From the NCBI GenBank assembly GCA_964549765.1, contig CAZJWR010000034.1, positions 1 to 41,190 of the forward strand: a stretch of DNA of 41,190 bases. The letters are read 5' to 3'. Shown here piece after piece: positions 22,925 through 33,100 of the stretch. Source of the stretch: CAZJWR01 sp964549765 (GTDB lineage: Bacteria; Zixibacteria; MSB-5A5; GN15; JAAZOE01). The notes under the pieces were generated by a model, which was given only the letters and a program-made list of their open reading frames with translations, ran no database searches and had not been told where the DNA came from. The position numbers and the translations under genes are program-made. Each line of letters starts with the position of its first letter. The stretch's first letter is position 1.

Positions 22925-23032
22925 ATGAAGACTACGTTGCGCGCTTGTCCCGCCGTCGGCGATCCCACCTTCGCCGATAAGCGGTCGATTAATACTTCGG
23001 AGCTACCGCCTCTCCGCCGAAAGGAGCCGGAT
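22925..23032 (+). promoter_or_regulatory. ~105-nt structured 5' leader of the papain-like protease mRNA
   Basis: Between the predicted transcription start and the ATG at 23033 lies a GC-rich leader with a perfect 7-bp hairpin (TCGGCGA 22956-22962, TCGCCGA 22971-22977). An AAGGAG ribosome-binding site (23021-23026) lies 6 nt before the ATG. It does not match a riboswitch class known to me. Confidence 0.4.
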
Positions 23033-25807
23033 ATGTACCGTCGCGCCAGAGATCGGGAAAGAACCAGGAGCCTCTTCATCATCGCATTATGTTTCGTACT
23101 GGTTGTGGGCGCATTCACCGTTCCGGCGTTCGGCAGCATGACCGACGCCGAAATCGACAGCCTCCGTCAGCAGGGCAGGGTCGAGGGGTGGACATTCAGC
23201 GTCGGGAAAAATCCCGCCACGGCATATTCACTCGACGAGCTGTGTGGAGTGGTCATCCCCGACGGCTGGGAGAAAATGGCTCCGTTCGATCCTTGTATCG
23301 TCAAGGCGGACCTACCCGAGAAATTCGATTGGCGCGAGGAGACGGGCTTGCCGCCGGTGAGGAATCAGGGACAATGCGGAAGCTGTTGGGCGTTCGGCAC
23401 CGTGGGGCCGCTGGAGTGCAATATCAAAATCAAAGACGGCGACGTGGTCGATCTTTCGGAACAATGGCTGGTCAGCTGTAATCGCGACGGTGGGAGTTGC
23501 GGCGGCGGCTGGTACGCTTTCGACTATTTTCAATGGAAGACGGACAATTACGGCGATTCCGGGGCGGTGTTGGAACAATATTTCCCGTATGCCGCGGCCG
23601 ATCTGCCGTGCGACGGCCCATATCCGCACGATTATTTCATCCGCTCGTGGGCGTATATCGGCGAGGAAAACGGCATACCGAGTATCGAGGCCATGAAGCA
23701 AGCCATTATCGCTCACGGCCCGATCGCGGTTTTGATATGCGTCGGTCCCGCCTTTCAAGCGTACACAGGGGGCATTTTCAACACGTATGAGCACGTGGCG
23801 ATCAATCATGCCGTGGTTCTGGTGGGGTGGGATGATACGCAGGGCACCGAAGGGGTATGGATACTGCGCAATTCCTGGGGCGACGGCTGGGGCGAAGGCG
23901 GATACATGCTGATTCAATACGGTTTTTCCATGGTCGGCTACAGCGCCTGCTATGTCGATTATGTGCGCGCCAAAAAAATGGCGATACTTGACAACGACAT
24001 CTATGACGACACCGAAGGCGGCGACGGCGACAGTATCCCGGAAGCGGGCGAAACAGTGCAGGTGGTTCTTACCTTCGAAAACAGATATGCGACTGATTTG
24101 AATGACGTCACAGCCTATTTGTCGTTCGACGACGCCAGAATCGACGTCACCCAGAATTCGGCGTTCCTGGGAGTCGTACCGAGGGGGCAGACGGTTCAGA
24201 ACAGCGCCTCCCCTTTCGAAATAGTCATCCCGGCCGATTATGGCGCACGTGTCGACTCCATGTATATCACGTTCGTTTGGAATGGCGGTGCCGACCGAGA
24301 TTCGCAAGTTGTGGAACGGCCCATCGGGGGCATTCCCGTCATCCTGGTAGACGAGGACGACGGTGATGCACTGGAGGAATATTATCAGCCGTATCTGAAA
24401 GCGAAACGGATTCCCTATACGATTCGTTCCGGCGGCGGGACGCCCGGTCCCGGGACCTCGTACCTGGATAACGGAACGGTCGCCGTCTGGTTCACAGGAG
24501 ATTACCGCACCAACCCGCTCAGCTTGATGGATTTGACTGTCATCAGAGACTGGATGAACAGGGGCGGCGGCCTATTCCTGACCGGGCAGGGGATCGCGCC
24601 CCAACTGGCTGTGTACGATCCGCAGCTTCTGCAGGATTACCTGAAATCCGAATATCTATCGGCGTCCAGTATACCGATTCTGGGAGATGATCCGGCGGGT
24701 TCGATCTTTTCGGCCGGAGATTCGGTCATTTTATTCGGCCGCACCGGTGCGAACAATCAGACGGCCACGGATAAGATCATGCCGATTAACGGCGGTGTAG
24801 GCGAATTGGGCTATTACAATAATCAGGGTTTAGGGGCGGTGTCGTACTCGGGAGACTACAAAAGCCTGTTTTTCTCGTTTGGATTCGAATCCATCACCGA
24901 CGGCGATTGGCGATGGCAAGGACGCGATTCAATCATGGCCGATGCACTCAATTTCTTCGGTGTGACGGCGACGGGAACCACTCCGACCGCGGCCGGGCTG
25001 GCTGTCCTGGCCGATGATCCGACGCATGTCATCGATGAGACTCCGATTTTTGGCTGGCAGTATAACGACCCCGGATCGAATCCGCAGCAGGCATATCAGA
25101 TACAGGTGGGCGACGATAGATTTTGGGCCAGCGCTCCGATATGGGACTATCAATCGCCGATTTCCATAGATACGCAGGCCGTTTATAGCGGCCCCGGCCT
25201 TATCGACGGCGGAGTTTACTATATCCGGGCGCGCGTATTCAACGGCATATTTTGGTCCGATTGGACATCCGCTGAGATGCGGACAAATTCGGTGCCGGTG
25301 CCATTCGGCCTGGCGCCGGACGAGGGACAGGAAATGTACTATGACGCCGTCGTTCTCACTCATACCAACAGCGTCGATCTTGAAGACGACTCCCTGACGT
25401 ATTCGTACGAACTCTATTCCGACAGCGTTTTGACCGATCTTGTGGCCCAGGCGTTACATGTGGCTCCCGATTCGGGCGCGGTCAGTTCGTGGGCGATTCA
25501 GGACGCCCTCTCAACAGACGAGGATTACTATTGGCGGGTGCGGGCGTATGACGGGTTCGAAGAGGGACAATGGGGCGCGGCCGCGCGGTTCCATACGGTA
25601 TCGTACGTTATCGGGGACGCCAACCGAGACCGGGCGATCAACATCGCCGACGCGGTCTATCTGATCACCTATATTTTCCGAAGCGGCCCTCCCCCGGATC
25701 CGGCGAGCACGGGAGATGCCGATTGCAGCGGCGCCTGCAATATCGGCGACGCCGTTTACCTCATTAATTATATTTTCAGGGGAGGTCCTGAACCGGGATG
25801 TGATTGA
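23033..25807 (+). CDS. secreted papain-like (C1A) cysteine protease with C-terminal tandem dockerin
   Basis: This 924-residue protein has an N-terminal signal segment (RSLFIIALCFVLVVGAFTVPAFG). The peptidase domain (~100-310) shows the C1A active site: Q114 and C118 in NQGQCGSCWAF, H259 in INHAVVLVGW and N280 in RNSWGDGWGEGGYM. All catalytic residues are present. A CARDB-like beta domain (~320-420), a ThuA/flavodoxin-like segment (~430-640) and two fibronectin-III-like modules (~670-860) follow. The last ~65 residues are two dockerin-like calcium repeats (GDANRDRAINIADAVYLITY, then GDADCSGACNIGDAVYLINY). The second repeat has lost one calcium ligand (Ser for Asp). The start at 23033 is set by AAGGAG 6 nt upstream and by the promoter position. 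Confidence 0.92.
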   Translation: MYRRARDRERTRSLFIIALCFVLVVGAFTVPAFGSMTDAEIDSLRQQGRVEGWTFSVGKNPATAYSLDELCGVVIPDGWEKMAPFDPCIVKADLPEKFDWREETGLPPVRNQGQCGSCWAFGTVGPLECNIKIKDGDVVDLSEQWLVSCNRDGGSCGGGWYAFDYFQWKTDNYGDSGAVLEQYFPYAAADLPCDGPYPHDYFIRSWAYIGEENGIPSIEAMKQAIIAHGPIAVLICVGPAFQAYTGGIFNTYEHVAINHAVVLVGWDDTQGTEGVWILRNSWGDGWGEGGYMLIQYGFSMVGYSACYVDYVRAKKMAILDNDIYDDTEGGDGDSIPEAGETVQVVLTFENRYATDLNDVTAYLSFDDARIDVTQNSAFLGVVPRGQTVQNSASPFEIVIPADYGARVDSMYITFVWNGGADRDSQVVERPIGGIPVILVDEDDGDALEEYYQPYLKAKRIPYTIRSGGGTPGPGTSYLDNGTVAVWFTGDYRTNPLSLMDLTVIRDWMNRGGGLFLTGQGIAPQLAVYDPQLLQDYLKSEYLSASSIPILGDDPAGSIFSAGDSVILFGRTGANNQTATDKIMPINGGVGELGYYNNQGLGAVSYSGDYKSLFFSFGFESITDGDWRWQGRDSIMADALNFFGVTATGTTPTAAGLAVLADDPTHVIDETPIFGWQYNDPGSNPQQAYQIQVGDDRFWASAPIWDYQSPISIDTQAVYSGPGLIDGGVYYIRARVFNGIFWSDWTSAEMRTNSVPVPFGLAPDEGQEMYYDAVVLTHTNSVDLEDDSLTYSYELYSDSVLTDLVAQALHVAPDSGAVSSWAIQDALSTDEDYYWRVRAYDGFEEGQWGAAARFHTVSYVIGDANRDRAINIADAVYLITYIFRSGPPPDPASTGDADCSGACNIGDAVYLINYIFRGGPEPGCD

Positions 25808-25830
25808 CGTGATCCCGGCCGCACGGTCCG

Positions 25831-26703
25831 CTACGACGATGCGATTTTCACCAGTATCATATCATGGAGGCGGTCGGCAGTGGCCGGCGCGTAGCCGGCA
25901 TAGTGGTTGTTGACATATATCAACGTTTCGATCTCCCGTTCGACCAGTCCGGCAATAAGGTCGGCCCACCGTTGCAGTCGATCGCCCCGGTCGATCACCT
26001 CCTTGTCCCACGTCGTGGTGACGGCTTCGATTTCTTTGCGATCCCCCAACAGGCGGACGTAAACGAAATCAGACGTGACGATGTCGTATTTATCGGCGAC
26101 GTCATCGCCGTGCGGCATCCACGCCTGATCGACCAGCACCAGCGCCGCGTTGTGACGTTTCAATAGATCGACAAAAGAGCCGGTCAGCCAGCTCCGGTTG
26201 CGGATTTCGACCCCGTATCGAAAACCGCCGGGAAGATCATCCAGGAATCGATCCAGCCGATCCATGAATTCCTTCGATGACGCGAACACGGCCTTGGCAA
26301 AATAGGGGAACTGCAACACAAGCGGTCCCAACCGTTTGCCCATGACGCTCATCACGTCGAGAAAGCGGTTACGATCATCGTATGTCGCCTCGGGAACAAG
26401 GACGATTTTGCCATCGGGCCTGGCCCCTTCGCCGCCGTGCACGATCGATCGCGGGAATTTGGCGGACAACACAAAATCGTTCGATATCTTCCGCGACCAT
26501 CCCTCGACCGTCCGGCGCGACGGTATAGCGTAATACGTGGCATCGACTTCGACCGTGGAATAGCGGGTGGCATAGTAGGCCAGGAAATCCGTCGGCTTGG
26601 TTCCCGGAGGGTAAAACGGCCCCACCCAGTCATTTTCCGAGAATGACGATGTGCCAAGGCGGATACGGTCCGGCAATTTTGCGAGGGGATTCGTCATATC
26701 CAT
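25831..26703 (-). CDS. DUF72 (YecE-like) protein
   Basis: This 290-residue TIM-barrel-like protein is of the DUF72/YecE family. It has the N-terminal RLGTSSFSENDWVGPFYP, then YATRYSTVEVDATYYAIPS and, near the end, IYVNNHYAGYAPATADRL, which carries the conserved NNH motif. The biochemical role of DUF72 is unknown. The ATG at 26703 is chosen because AAAGGA lies about 5 nt upstream. The open frame continues further but enters the terminator of the M4 protease gene, which lies upstream on the same strand. It ends 23 nt from, and converges with, the papain-like protease gene. Confidence 0.92.
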   Translation of the reverse strand: MDMTNPLAKLPDRIRLGTSSFSENDWVGPFYPPGTKPTDFLAYYATRYSTVEVDATYYAIPSRRTVEGWSRKISNDFVLSAKFPRSIVHGGEGARPDGKIVLVPEATYDDRNRFLDVMSVMGKRLGPLVLQFPYFAKAVFASSKEFMDRLDRFLDDLPGGFRYGVEIRNRSWLTGSFVDLLKRHNAALVLVDQAWMPHGDDVADKYDIVTSDFVYVRLLGDRKEIEAVTTTWDKEVIDRGDRLQRWADLIAGLVEREIETLIYVNNHYAGYAPATADRLHDMILVKIASS

Positions 26704-26784
26704 CTGTTTCCTTTTGGAATATACGCAGTCTGGCGCGAAAACAGCGGGAATTCGACGCAGTGAATTGTCGGCGAGATGATGCCA

Positions 26785-26815
26785 ATAAAAAGGGCCGGCG
26801 CCCAAGCCGGCCCTT
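26785..26815 (-). terminator. intrinsic terminator of the M4 protease gene
   Basis: AAGGGCCGGC (26790-26799) and GCCGGCCCTT (26806-26815) form a perfect 10-bp stem with a 6-nt loop. On the minus strand it is followed by TTTTATT. It begins 23 nt after the M4 gene stop codon. Confidence 0.85.
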
Positions 26816-26838
26816 CGTTCGTGCTCTCTCAAAAACGA

Positions 26839-29748
26839 TTACGGACAGCCCGGAGGCGGGCCGCCTTTGAAGATATAATTGATCAGGTAGACGGCATCGC
26901 CAATATTGACCGCGCCATCGCAGTTGGCGTCTCCCGCCTCCAATGGATCGGGCGCGGGGCCGCCTTTGAAGATGTAATTCACGATCGCCACGGCGTCGCC
27001 GATATTCACCGTACTGTCGCCGTTGGCATCCCCGGGGATATAACCGGGACCGACCGGGCCGGCGAACGCCGCGGCCTTCTCATAGATGGTGGCCAGGTCC
27101 GCCACGCCGGCGGTGGAATACATCATGGCGACAGTAAACCGCAGAGTATCTCCGGCTCCTAACTGATTCTGACCGAAGGTTAATAGTATCGTCCAGTCGT
27201 CCAGAGTTGTCCCGTCAGTTGAATTGGTGGCAGCCATTTGCCTGTAAGCCAGGCCGTCGGTAAAGGCATTGTTGTAGACCTGAGTGGGATTATTGATGGC
27301 CCGCAGGTTCCGCGCGGTCGCACCGAGCAAGGCCATACCGGTGGCGCGCGTGCCGGTATCGTACATATAGACCATCTGCACGCTGCTGTCATATCCCGTC
27401 CGATCATTGCCGATATCCAAATCGGCGGCCATGCCGGTCAGGACATTCAAAGTCGTATCGCAATCATTGAAAATTGTGTAATCGACCAGGAAAAACTCAC
27501 AACTATCGGCGTCGCTCGGATTCCACCGGTACCTGACATCCCCCTGGACGCGTCCGTCATCAGTCGAGAACCGATAGGCGCTCACACCCGACGTCGTTTG
27601 AAAGATGTCGATCGGCGCGAATTTCTGGGTTCCGAAGATGGTGCGATAGACGGTCGTGTCGGCGCCGTCACGCAAACCGATCAATAGGCTGGCTCCGTAG
27701 AGCACGTCGTAATTGCCGCGGGAAAAATCCGAGGCGCTGGCCGTATTATCGACATCCAACTGGGCACACTGTGTCGAAAAAGCCGCCGTCTGAGTACTCG
27801 CCGTGGTCAAACCGACGGTGACCTCCACCGGTACGCGCAGCTCCGTCACGCCCAGACTGGTTGTCGCATAGAACTGGAGGGTGTCGATATACAGACCGAG
27901 GTTGCAGCCCGTCAGGGCCGTTGCATCGAACGTGACGATATATTCCGAAGAGTCGCCCGCCGGAATGGAGGACTGATATCCCGGCCCGGGATCGAGGCTC
28001 AGCCCGGTAAGGGTCGGCGCCAGGTTGGACATCGAGGGCGCGCCGGAGAAACCGCCGGTATTATGAATCCAGAGCGAACTCGTGCTCGAGGTCCCGAGCA
28101 GGGTATTGAGAGCAAACGATTGAGGAATCGCGAAGACGGTGCCCAGGGCAACGTCGGCAAGGGCATTTTCGACCGCGATGTGTTCGGGGCTGCCGAAACC
28201 GTACAGGTCTATGGCCGACTGGGTGAGCATCCCGGCCCAGAAATAAAATCCGGAATTTGGCGTCAGATAGGTGAATAGCGTGCGGTACCAGATGCTGTCG
28301 GCTCGCACTCGTTGGATACCGTAAACGGCGACGACCCGGTAGAAGGTATAGTTGGGAATGCCGGAATTGACATGCACGCCGCCATTGTCGACGTTGATAT
28401 CATAATAGCGGTAATCGGTCATGGTTTTGGGCTGCCCGGTCAGACTGGGATTGGCCATATTGCGGATATATCCCGGCGATGTAATCCGAATATCCTCACC
28501 CAGCAGCCAGTCGGTCGTATCCACTCCGGATCCGAAGACATCCGAGAAGGATTCATTGAGCGCACCTGGCTGGAAGGCGTAAAGCAAACCGCCGTGCCCG
28601 TTGTATTCGGTGATAGCATGAGTATACTCATGGGCGACGACGTCGGGTGAGCCGGAAAAGGGCAGGTAATTCACGCCGTCCCCGTCGCCGAAATTCAACG
28701 AAACGCCGTTCCAATAGGCGTTATTGACGGTGTTGGCGTCATGGGCGTTGGCGATGACAATGGCCCCGAGACCGTCGTAGCTTTCGCGGTTGAACAAAGT
28801 TTTAAAGAGATCGTAGGCCCATCCGGTAAATACATGCGCCGACACCTCGGCCCGCTGCGGGATGGAATCGTTCCACATTTTGTCGCCGTCCAAATCGGAC
28901 GATAGCCCCCCGCCGTGAAGATAATTCACATACGTGTCGATTTCACCGACGCGGGTCACGTCGCGGAGCACATAGATGCCGGCCTGCTGATAGATGGGAA
29001 AGGTGCGCTCAACCTCCGTCACATCCGGTCCCGATCCAGTGTCCGGGCCGTCGTAGGCGATATCGTTGAATTTGAACAACACGTCGCCGGTTTGGGCGTC
29101 GACAAATACCCGCCAACGGAATGATGGATTCTCTGAATCGGTGATCGTCAGCAAACGGCTCAAATGCGGATCGCCGTCGTCAGGATAAATCACCAGTTCC
29201 GACCGGACGATCACACCGGTGGTATCGATGGTTCCTTTCAGATCGTTTAAAGCCGCATTCCTGGCGGTTATGTCGGAGACCGACGGGAAGACATCGATAT
29301 TGGGCGTCGCCATTGTCTGTCCGCCGGCCAGATAAATCGTCGTATCGTCGGTAAAATGGACGATTATCTGGTTGCCCCAGACGGGGACGCCACGATAGAC
29401 CTGTTGAAATCGCACGTGGCTGAGACCGAGATCATCGGTCGATTCGTTCAGCAGTCTGAATTCTTGCGCGGGTTGATCGATTCGGTAGACATCTCGTTTG
29501 GCGGCTATGAATCTAAGAGCCTTGTCCGCTTTGGTTCCCGGGCCGGGTGCCGGAAACAATCCGGAGACTCGTTCGGCGGTGCCGAAAACGGGATTGAAAT
29601 CGATTTTTTCAGCACGGGATGCCTGCATGATCCGGGTCTTCGCCGTTGTGGATGACGCGGCCACGGGGTTGCCCGGCCCGGTCGCTGCTGAAACTGATAC
29701 TGAAAGTACGATTGCCCCCACGAGTATCGCGGTTAACTCTTTACGCAT
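26839..29748 (-). CDS. secreted M4 (thermolysin-like) metalloprotease with C-terminal tandem dockerin
   Basis: This 969-residue protein has a signal peptide (MRKELTAILVGAIVLSVSVS) and an FTP/PepSY-type propeptide (~75-230). The catalytic domain (~240-540) has the zinc motif HEYTH with ITEYNG after it, the third ligand in GALNESFSDVFG, and the catalytic His in GGVHVNSGIPNYTF, so it appears active. After a beta domain (~550-650) comes a ~250-residue region (~650-900) that resembles the same region of the BNR protein at 30164. The end is two dockerin repeats (GDANGDSTVNIGDAVAIVNY and GDANCDGAVNIGDAVYLINY) and GGPPPGCP. AGGAG lies 7 nt before the ATG. Its terminator is 23 nt after the stop. Confidence 0.93.
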   Translation of the reverse strand: MRKELTAILVGAIVLSVSVSAATGPGNPVAASSTTAKTRIMQASRAEKIDFNPVFGTAERVSGLFPAPGPGTKADKALRFIAAKRDVYRIDQPAQEFRLLNESTDDLGLSHVRFQQVYRGVPVWGNQIIVHFTDDTTIYLAGGQTMATPNIDVFPSVSDITARNAALNDLKGTIDTTGVIVRSELVIYPDDGDPHLSRLLTITDSENPSFRWRVFVDAQTGDVLFKFNDIAYDGPDTGSGPDVTEVERTFPIYQQAGIYVLRDVTRVGEIDTYVNYLHGGGLSSDLDGDKMWNDSIPQRAEVSAHVFTGWAYDLFKTLFNRESYDGLGAIVIANAHDANTVNNAYWNGVSLNFGDGDGVNYLPFSGSPDVVAHEYTHAITEYNGHGGLLYAFQPGALNESFSDVFGSGVDTTDWLLGEDIRITSPGYIRNMANPSLTGQPKTMTDYRYYDINVDNGGVHVNSGIPNYTFYRVVAVYGIQRVRADSIWYRTLFTYLTPNSGFYFWAGMLTQSAIDLYGFGSPEHIAVENALADVALGTVFAIPQSFALNTLLGTSSTSSLWIHNTGGFSGAPSMSNLAPTLTGLSLDPGPGYQSSIPAGDSSEYIVTFDATALTGCNLGLYIDTLQFYATTSLGVTELRVPVEVTVGLTTASTQTAAFSTQCAQLDVDNTASASDFSRGNYDVLYGASLLIGLRDGADTTVYRTIFGTQKFAPIDIFQTTSGVSAYRFSTDDGRVQGDVRYRWNPSDADSCEFFLVDYTIFNDCDTTLNVLTGMAADLDIGNDRTGYDSSVQMVYMYDTGTRATGMALLGATARNLRAINNPTQVYNNAFTDGLAYRQMAATNSTDGTTLDDWTILLTFGQNQLGAGDTLRFTVAMMYSTAGVADLATIYEKAAAFAGPVGPGYIPGDANGDSTVNIGDAVAIVNYIFKGGPAPDPLEAGDANCDGAVNIGDAVYLINYIFKGGPPPGCP

Positions 29749-29896
29749 GTCAATTCTCCTGTCGAATCGGCTGTGTCAGTCCCATGGTCCGTTCCTTCCA
29801 TGGCGTAGCCTCTATGAAAATCGGTCCCGAAAACACGATCGCCGTCGCAGAATCCCGGGTAGTACTGGTCGTGGTCATATACAATCCTCATAATAC

Positions 29897-29926
29897 TTAA
29901 TATGGACGCGCCGCTTACGATAGCAA
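29897..29926 (-). promoter_or_regulatory. candidate promoter for the M4 protease gene
   Basis: On the minus strand TTGCTA (29921-29926) and TATTAA (29897-29902) are 18 nt apart, leaving a leader of about 140 nt before the ATG at 29748. The rest of the divergent spacer (29749-30163) has no open frame of note. Confidence 0.4.
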
Positions 29927-29949
29927 AGAACAATTACACGTATTATATA

Positions 29950-29968
29950 ACCGCAGGTAACCTGCGGT
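29950..29968. promoter_or_regulatory. perfect palindrome in the divergent M4/BNR spacer, possible operator
   Basis: ACCGCAGGT (29950-29958) and ACCTGCGGT (29960-29968) are perfect inverted arms around a single A. The site lies 24 nt upstream of the candidate M4 -35 and about 200 nt before the BNR start, in an AT-rich setting. This is the usual layout of a dimeric regulator site, but no regulator in the window can be tied to it. Confidence 0.4.
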
Positions 29969-30163
29969 CGGTTCCCGGAATTACAGCCGGTTGCGGGGAT
30001 ATCCAGTGAACGGCGAAATCAAGCTATTCATCTGAGAATTCAACCAAATCGGGGACAAAAAAAATCGTTTTATAAATTCAGCATTGCGTTATATTGCTAT
30101 TATAAAGGCTAGCTATATTTGTCTCGTATCAGCAATTTCTATCTTTTGGCGGGGGGTAAAAGC

Positions 30164-33100
30164 ATGAAGAAGAAATTAATCATGGCTATCGTTGCCATGG
30201 TCACCGTCGCGGCCGTGTACCTGATTTGGCAAGACCATGACGCCGATAAGACCGCCGCCGTCGATCCATATTATGCACAGGTGAGCGGATTTATGTTGAA
30301 AAATCACGGCAAAGTCCCGCATAAAATCCGACGGCCCAATGAATGGTATTATCTGCAGCGCGCCTACCCGCACGCCAGCATTCCGGACGGCAAGCAATTG
30401 GCGGCGCTCACGACCGCATCGCGGCAGCGGGCGGAGTTTGCCGCGCAGAAAAACAGTGTCACCGCGCCGTGGGAAATGGCCGGGCCGACTAATATTCCCG
30501 GACGGATCACCGACTTGGCTCTCGATCCGAGCGGGTATAGCAACATCTACGCCGCGTCCGCCAGCGGGGGAATTTTCAAATCAACCACCGGCGGCACCCA
30601 ATGGACGCCGGTATTCGATAATGTCGGCTCGCAGTCGATGGGGGCGATTGCGATGCATCCGACGGATCATAATGTCCTGTACGCCGGCACCGGAGAAGCG
30701 AACAGCGCCGGTGATTCATTCGAAGGAACAGGCATTTACAAGACGACCGACGGCGGAACCACCTGGGAATTCAAAGGGCTGCCGAACAGTTTCCACATCG
30801 GGCGGATCGTGTTCGACCCCAATCGGCCCGAAACCGTCTTCGTGGCCGTACTGGGCAAACTATTCGGCGCCAATCCCGACCGGGGCGTCTACCGGACGAC
30901 CGACGGCGGCGCGACATGGGAACAAAAGCTTTTTATTTCCGACTCGACCGGCTGCATTGATATAGCCATTCATCCGTCGACGGGGACGATCATCGCCTGC
31001 ATGTGGGAGCGGATTCGCCACTCGGCCAACCGCAAAATCGGCGGTATCCAGAGCGGCGTATACATGTCCACCGATGACGGAGACAATTGGACTTTGATAT
31101 CGGGAACGGCCGGCCTTCCCGCGCAGGCTCCCGACGTGGGAAGAATCGGCGTCACGATCGATTCTTCGAGCAGCACGGCGTATCTCCTGTACAGCGATTC
31201 ATCGGGAATATTCGACGGCGTTTACAAGACGACTGATATGGGCGGGTCCTGGTTCCGCGCGGACAACGGCGGCGATTTGAGCGACTTGAATGGCTCCTGG
31301 TGGGGCGGCTGGTATTTCGGCAATATACGCGTGGCCCCGGGTAATCCCAATCTCGTCTTCGCCCTCGGTCTCGAACTCTTTCGAAGCACCGACGGCGGCG
31401 TATCTTGGTCGGCCGTCAGCGGTCAGATGCATGTCGACATGCACGCCATGGTTATCAGCCCGTTGAACAGCGGCTTCGTATACTGTGGCAATGACGGCGG
31501 CACTTACGTAACGGGAAACGGAGGAAATTCATGGACAATGCGCAGCAACATGCCCAACACCCAGTTTTACGCCATCGAAATCGATCCCGGCAACCCGCTT
31601 CGGCTCTTCGGGGGATCGCAGGATAACGGAACCATGGGAACCTATACGGGATATCCGTACGGCTGGACGCAGATACTCGGCGGCGATGGCTTTTACGTGC
31701 TGATCGATTACACGAATTCCAATGTCATGTATTGCGAATATCAAAACGGAGTGTTGTACAAATCGACCGACGGCGGTAGCTCTTTCGCCTACGCGCTCAG
31801 CGGCGTCGACTATAATAATGAATTGCACAATTGGTCCACGCCGATCGCGATGGACCCTGTCAATCACAACACTTTGTACTACGGGTCGAATTACCTGTAC
31901 CGAACGACAAACGGCGCTTCCTCATGGCAGAAAATCAGCGGCGATTTAACCAACGGCCCTCATCCCGGCAATCTCGGCCTTGGCACCATCTCCACGATCG
32001 ATGTTTCACCGGCCAATACCGACGTTGTCTGGGTCGGTACTGACGATGGCAATGTCCAGGTGACAACCAACGGCGGAACCGACTGGTATCTTCGCGACGC
32101 CACGCTTCCCGATCGGTGGGTAACGCGCGTCACGGCCGACCTCGAAGATGCGGCGGTCGCCTATGTGACCCTGTCCGGATATCAGGAAGGCGTCTCGGAC
32201 GCTCATATCTACCGCACCACGGATTACGGCCAGACGTGGAGTGACATTCAGGGGAATCTTCCGGACGCGCCGGTCAACGATATCGTGGTGGACTTCCATA
32301 ACAATAATATTCTCTATGCCGGGACCGATGTCGGCGTCTACCAGACCACCGACCTCGGCGTGACCTGGACTCCCATGGATCAGGGGATGCCGATCGTTCC
32401 GGTGTTGGATATCGACTTTGATAACACATCGCGGACTCTGGTCGCCGGAACTCACGGGCGTTCCATGTATCGCGTCACCGTCGATTGTCCGGACTCGGTT
32501 GATTTGGACGGTGACGGCATCAAGGATTTGTGCGATAACTGCCCCCAAGTCAGCAATCCCGATCAGGCTGATCTCGATCACGATCTTCTCGGCGACGCCT
32601 GTGACGACTGCACCGATACCGACGGCGACGGCTTCGGCAATCCTGGCTATCCGGCCAACACCTGTCCGGTTGATAATTGCCCTCAAGCGTACAATCCTGG
32701 CCAAATCGATACCGATGGCGACGGTATCGGCGACGTGTGCGATTTCCGCGCCACCGTCTGGGACACGATCTCCACGGCGTGCACGAAATTGATTGTCGGA
32801 AACAACGGGAATTTCGCAGATGGCGGCGCTGATGGCTATACCCTTGATTATTCCCTCGGCGGCGACTGCGACCCGAATGCGACCGTTTATGCGTTTGATG
32901 GTTCCCCGATCATCGCCTATATCACCGACCAGGGGGATACGGCGGCCTATACATCCGTGTTCAATCGCCAGCCGTTTTTACTGGTCGATAATCTGAAGCC
33001 GACCGTCCCCGTACAGACCACTCCGGATTACGACATATTCGAAACCGGGACGTTTGTCACTCCGGATTCGGATTTGGCCCTCGAAGTTAACTGGTGGGCG

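Noticed and set aside
22925..23032. Cyclic di-GMP riboswitch upstream of the papain-like protease
   Set aside because: The conserved GGCAAACC and GACGCAAAGC-type elements are not present.
23312..24307. 331-residue minus-strand open frame
   Set aside because: It lies antisense within the papain-like protease catalytic domain, whose active-site motifs are intact.
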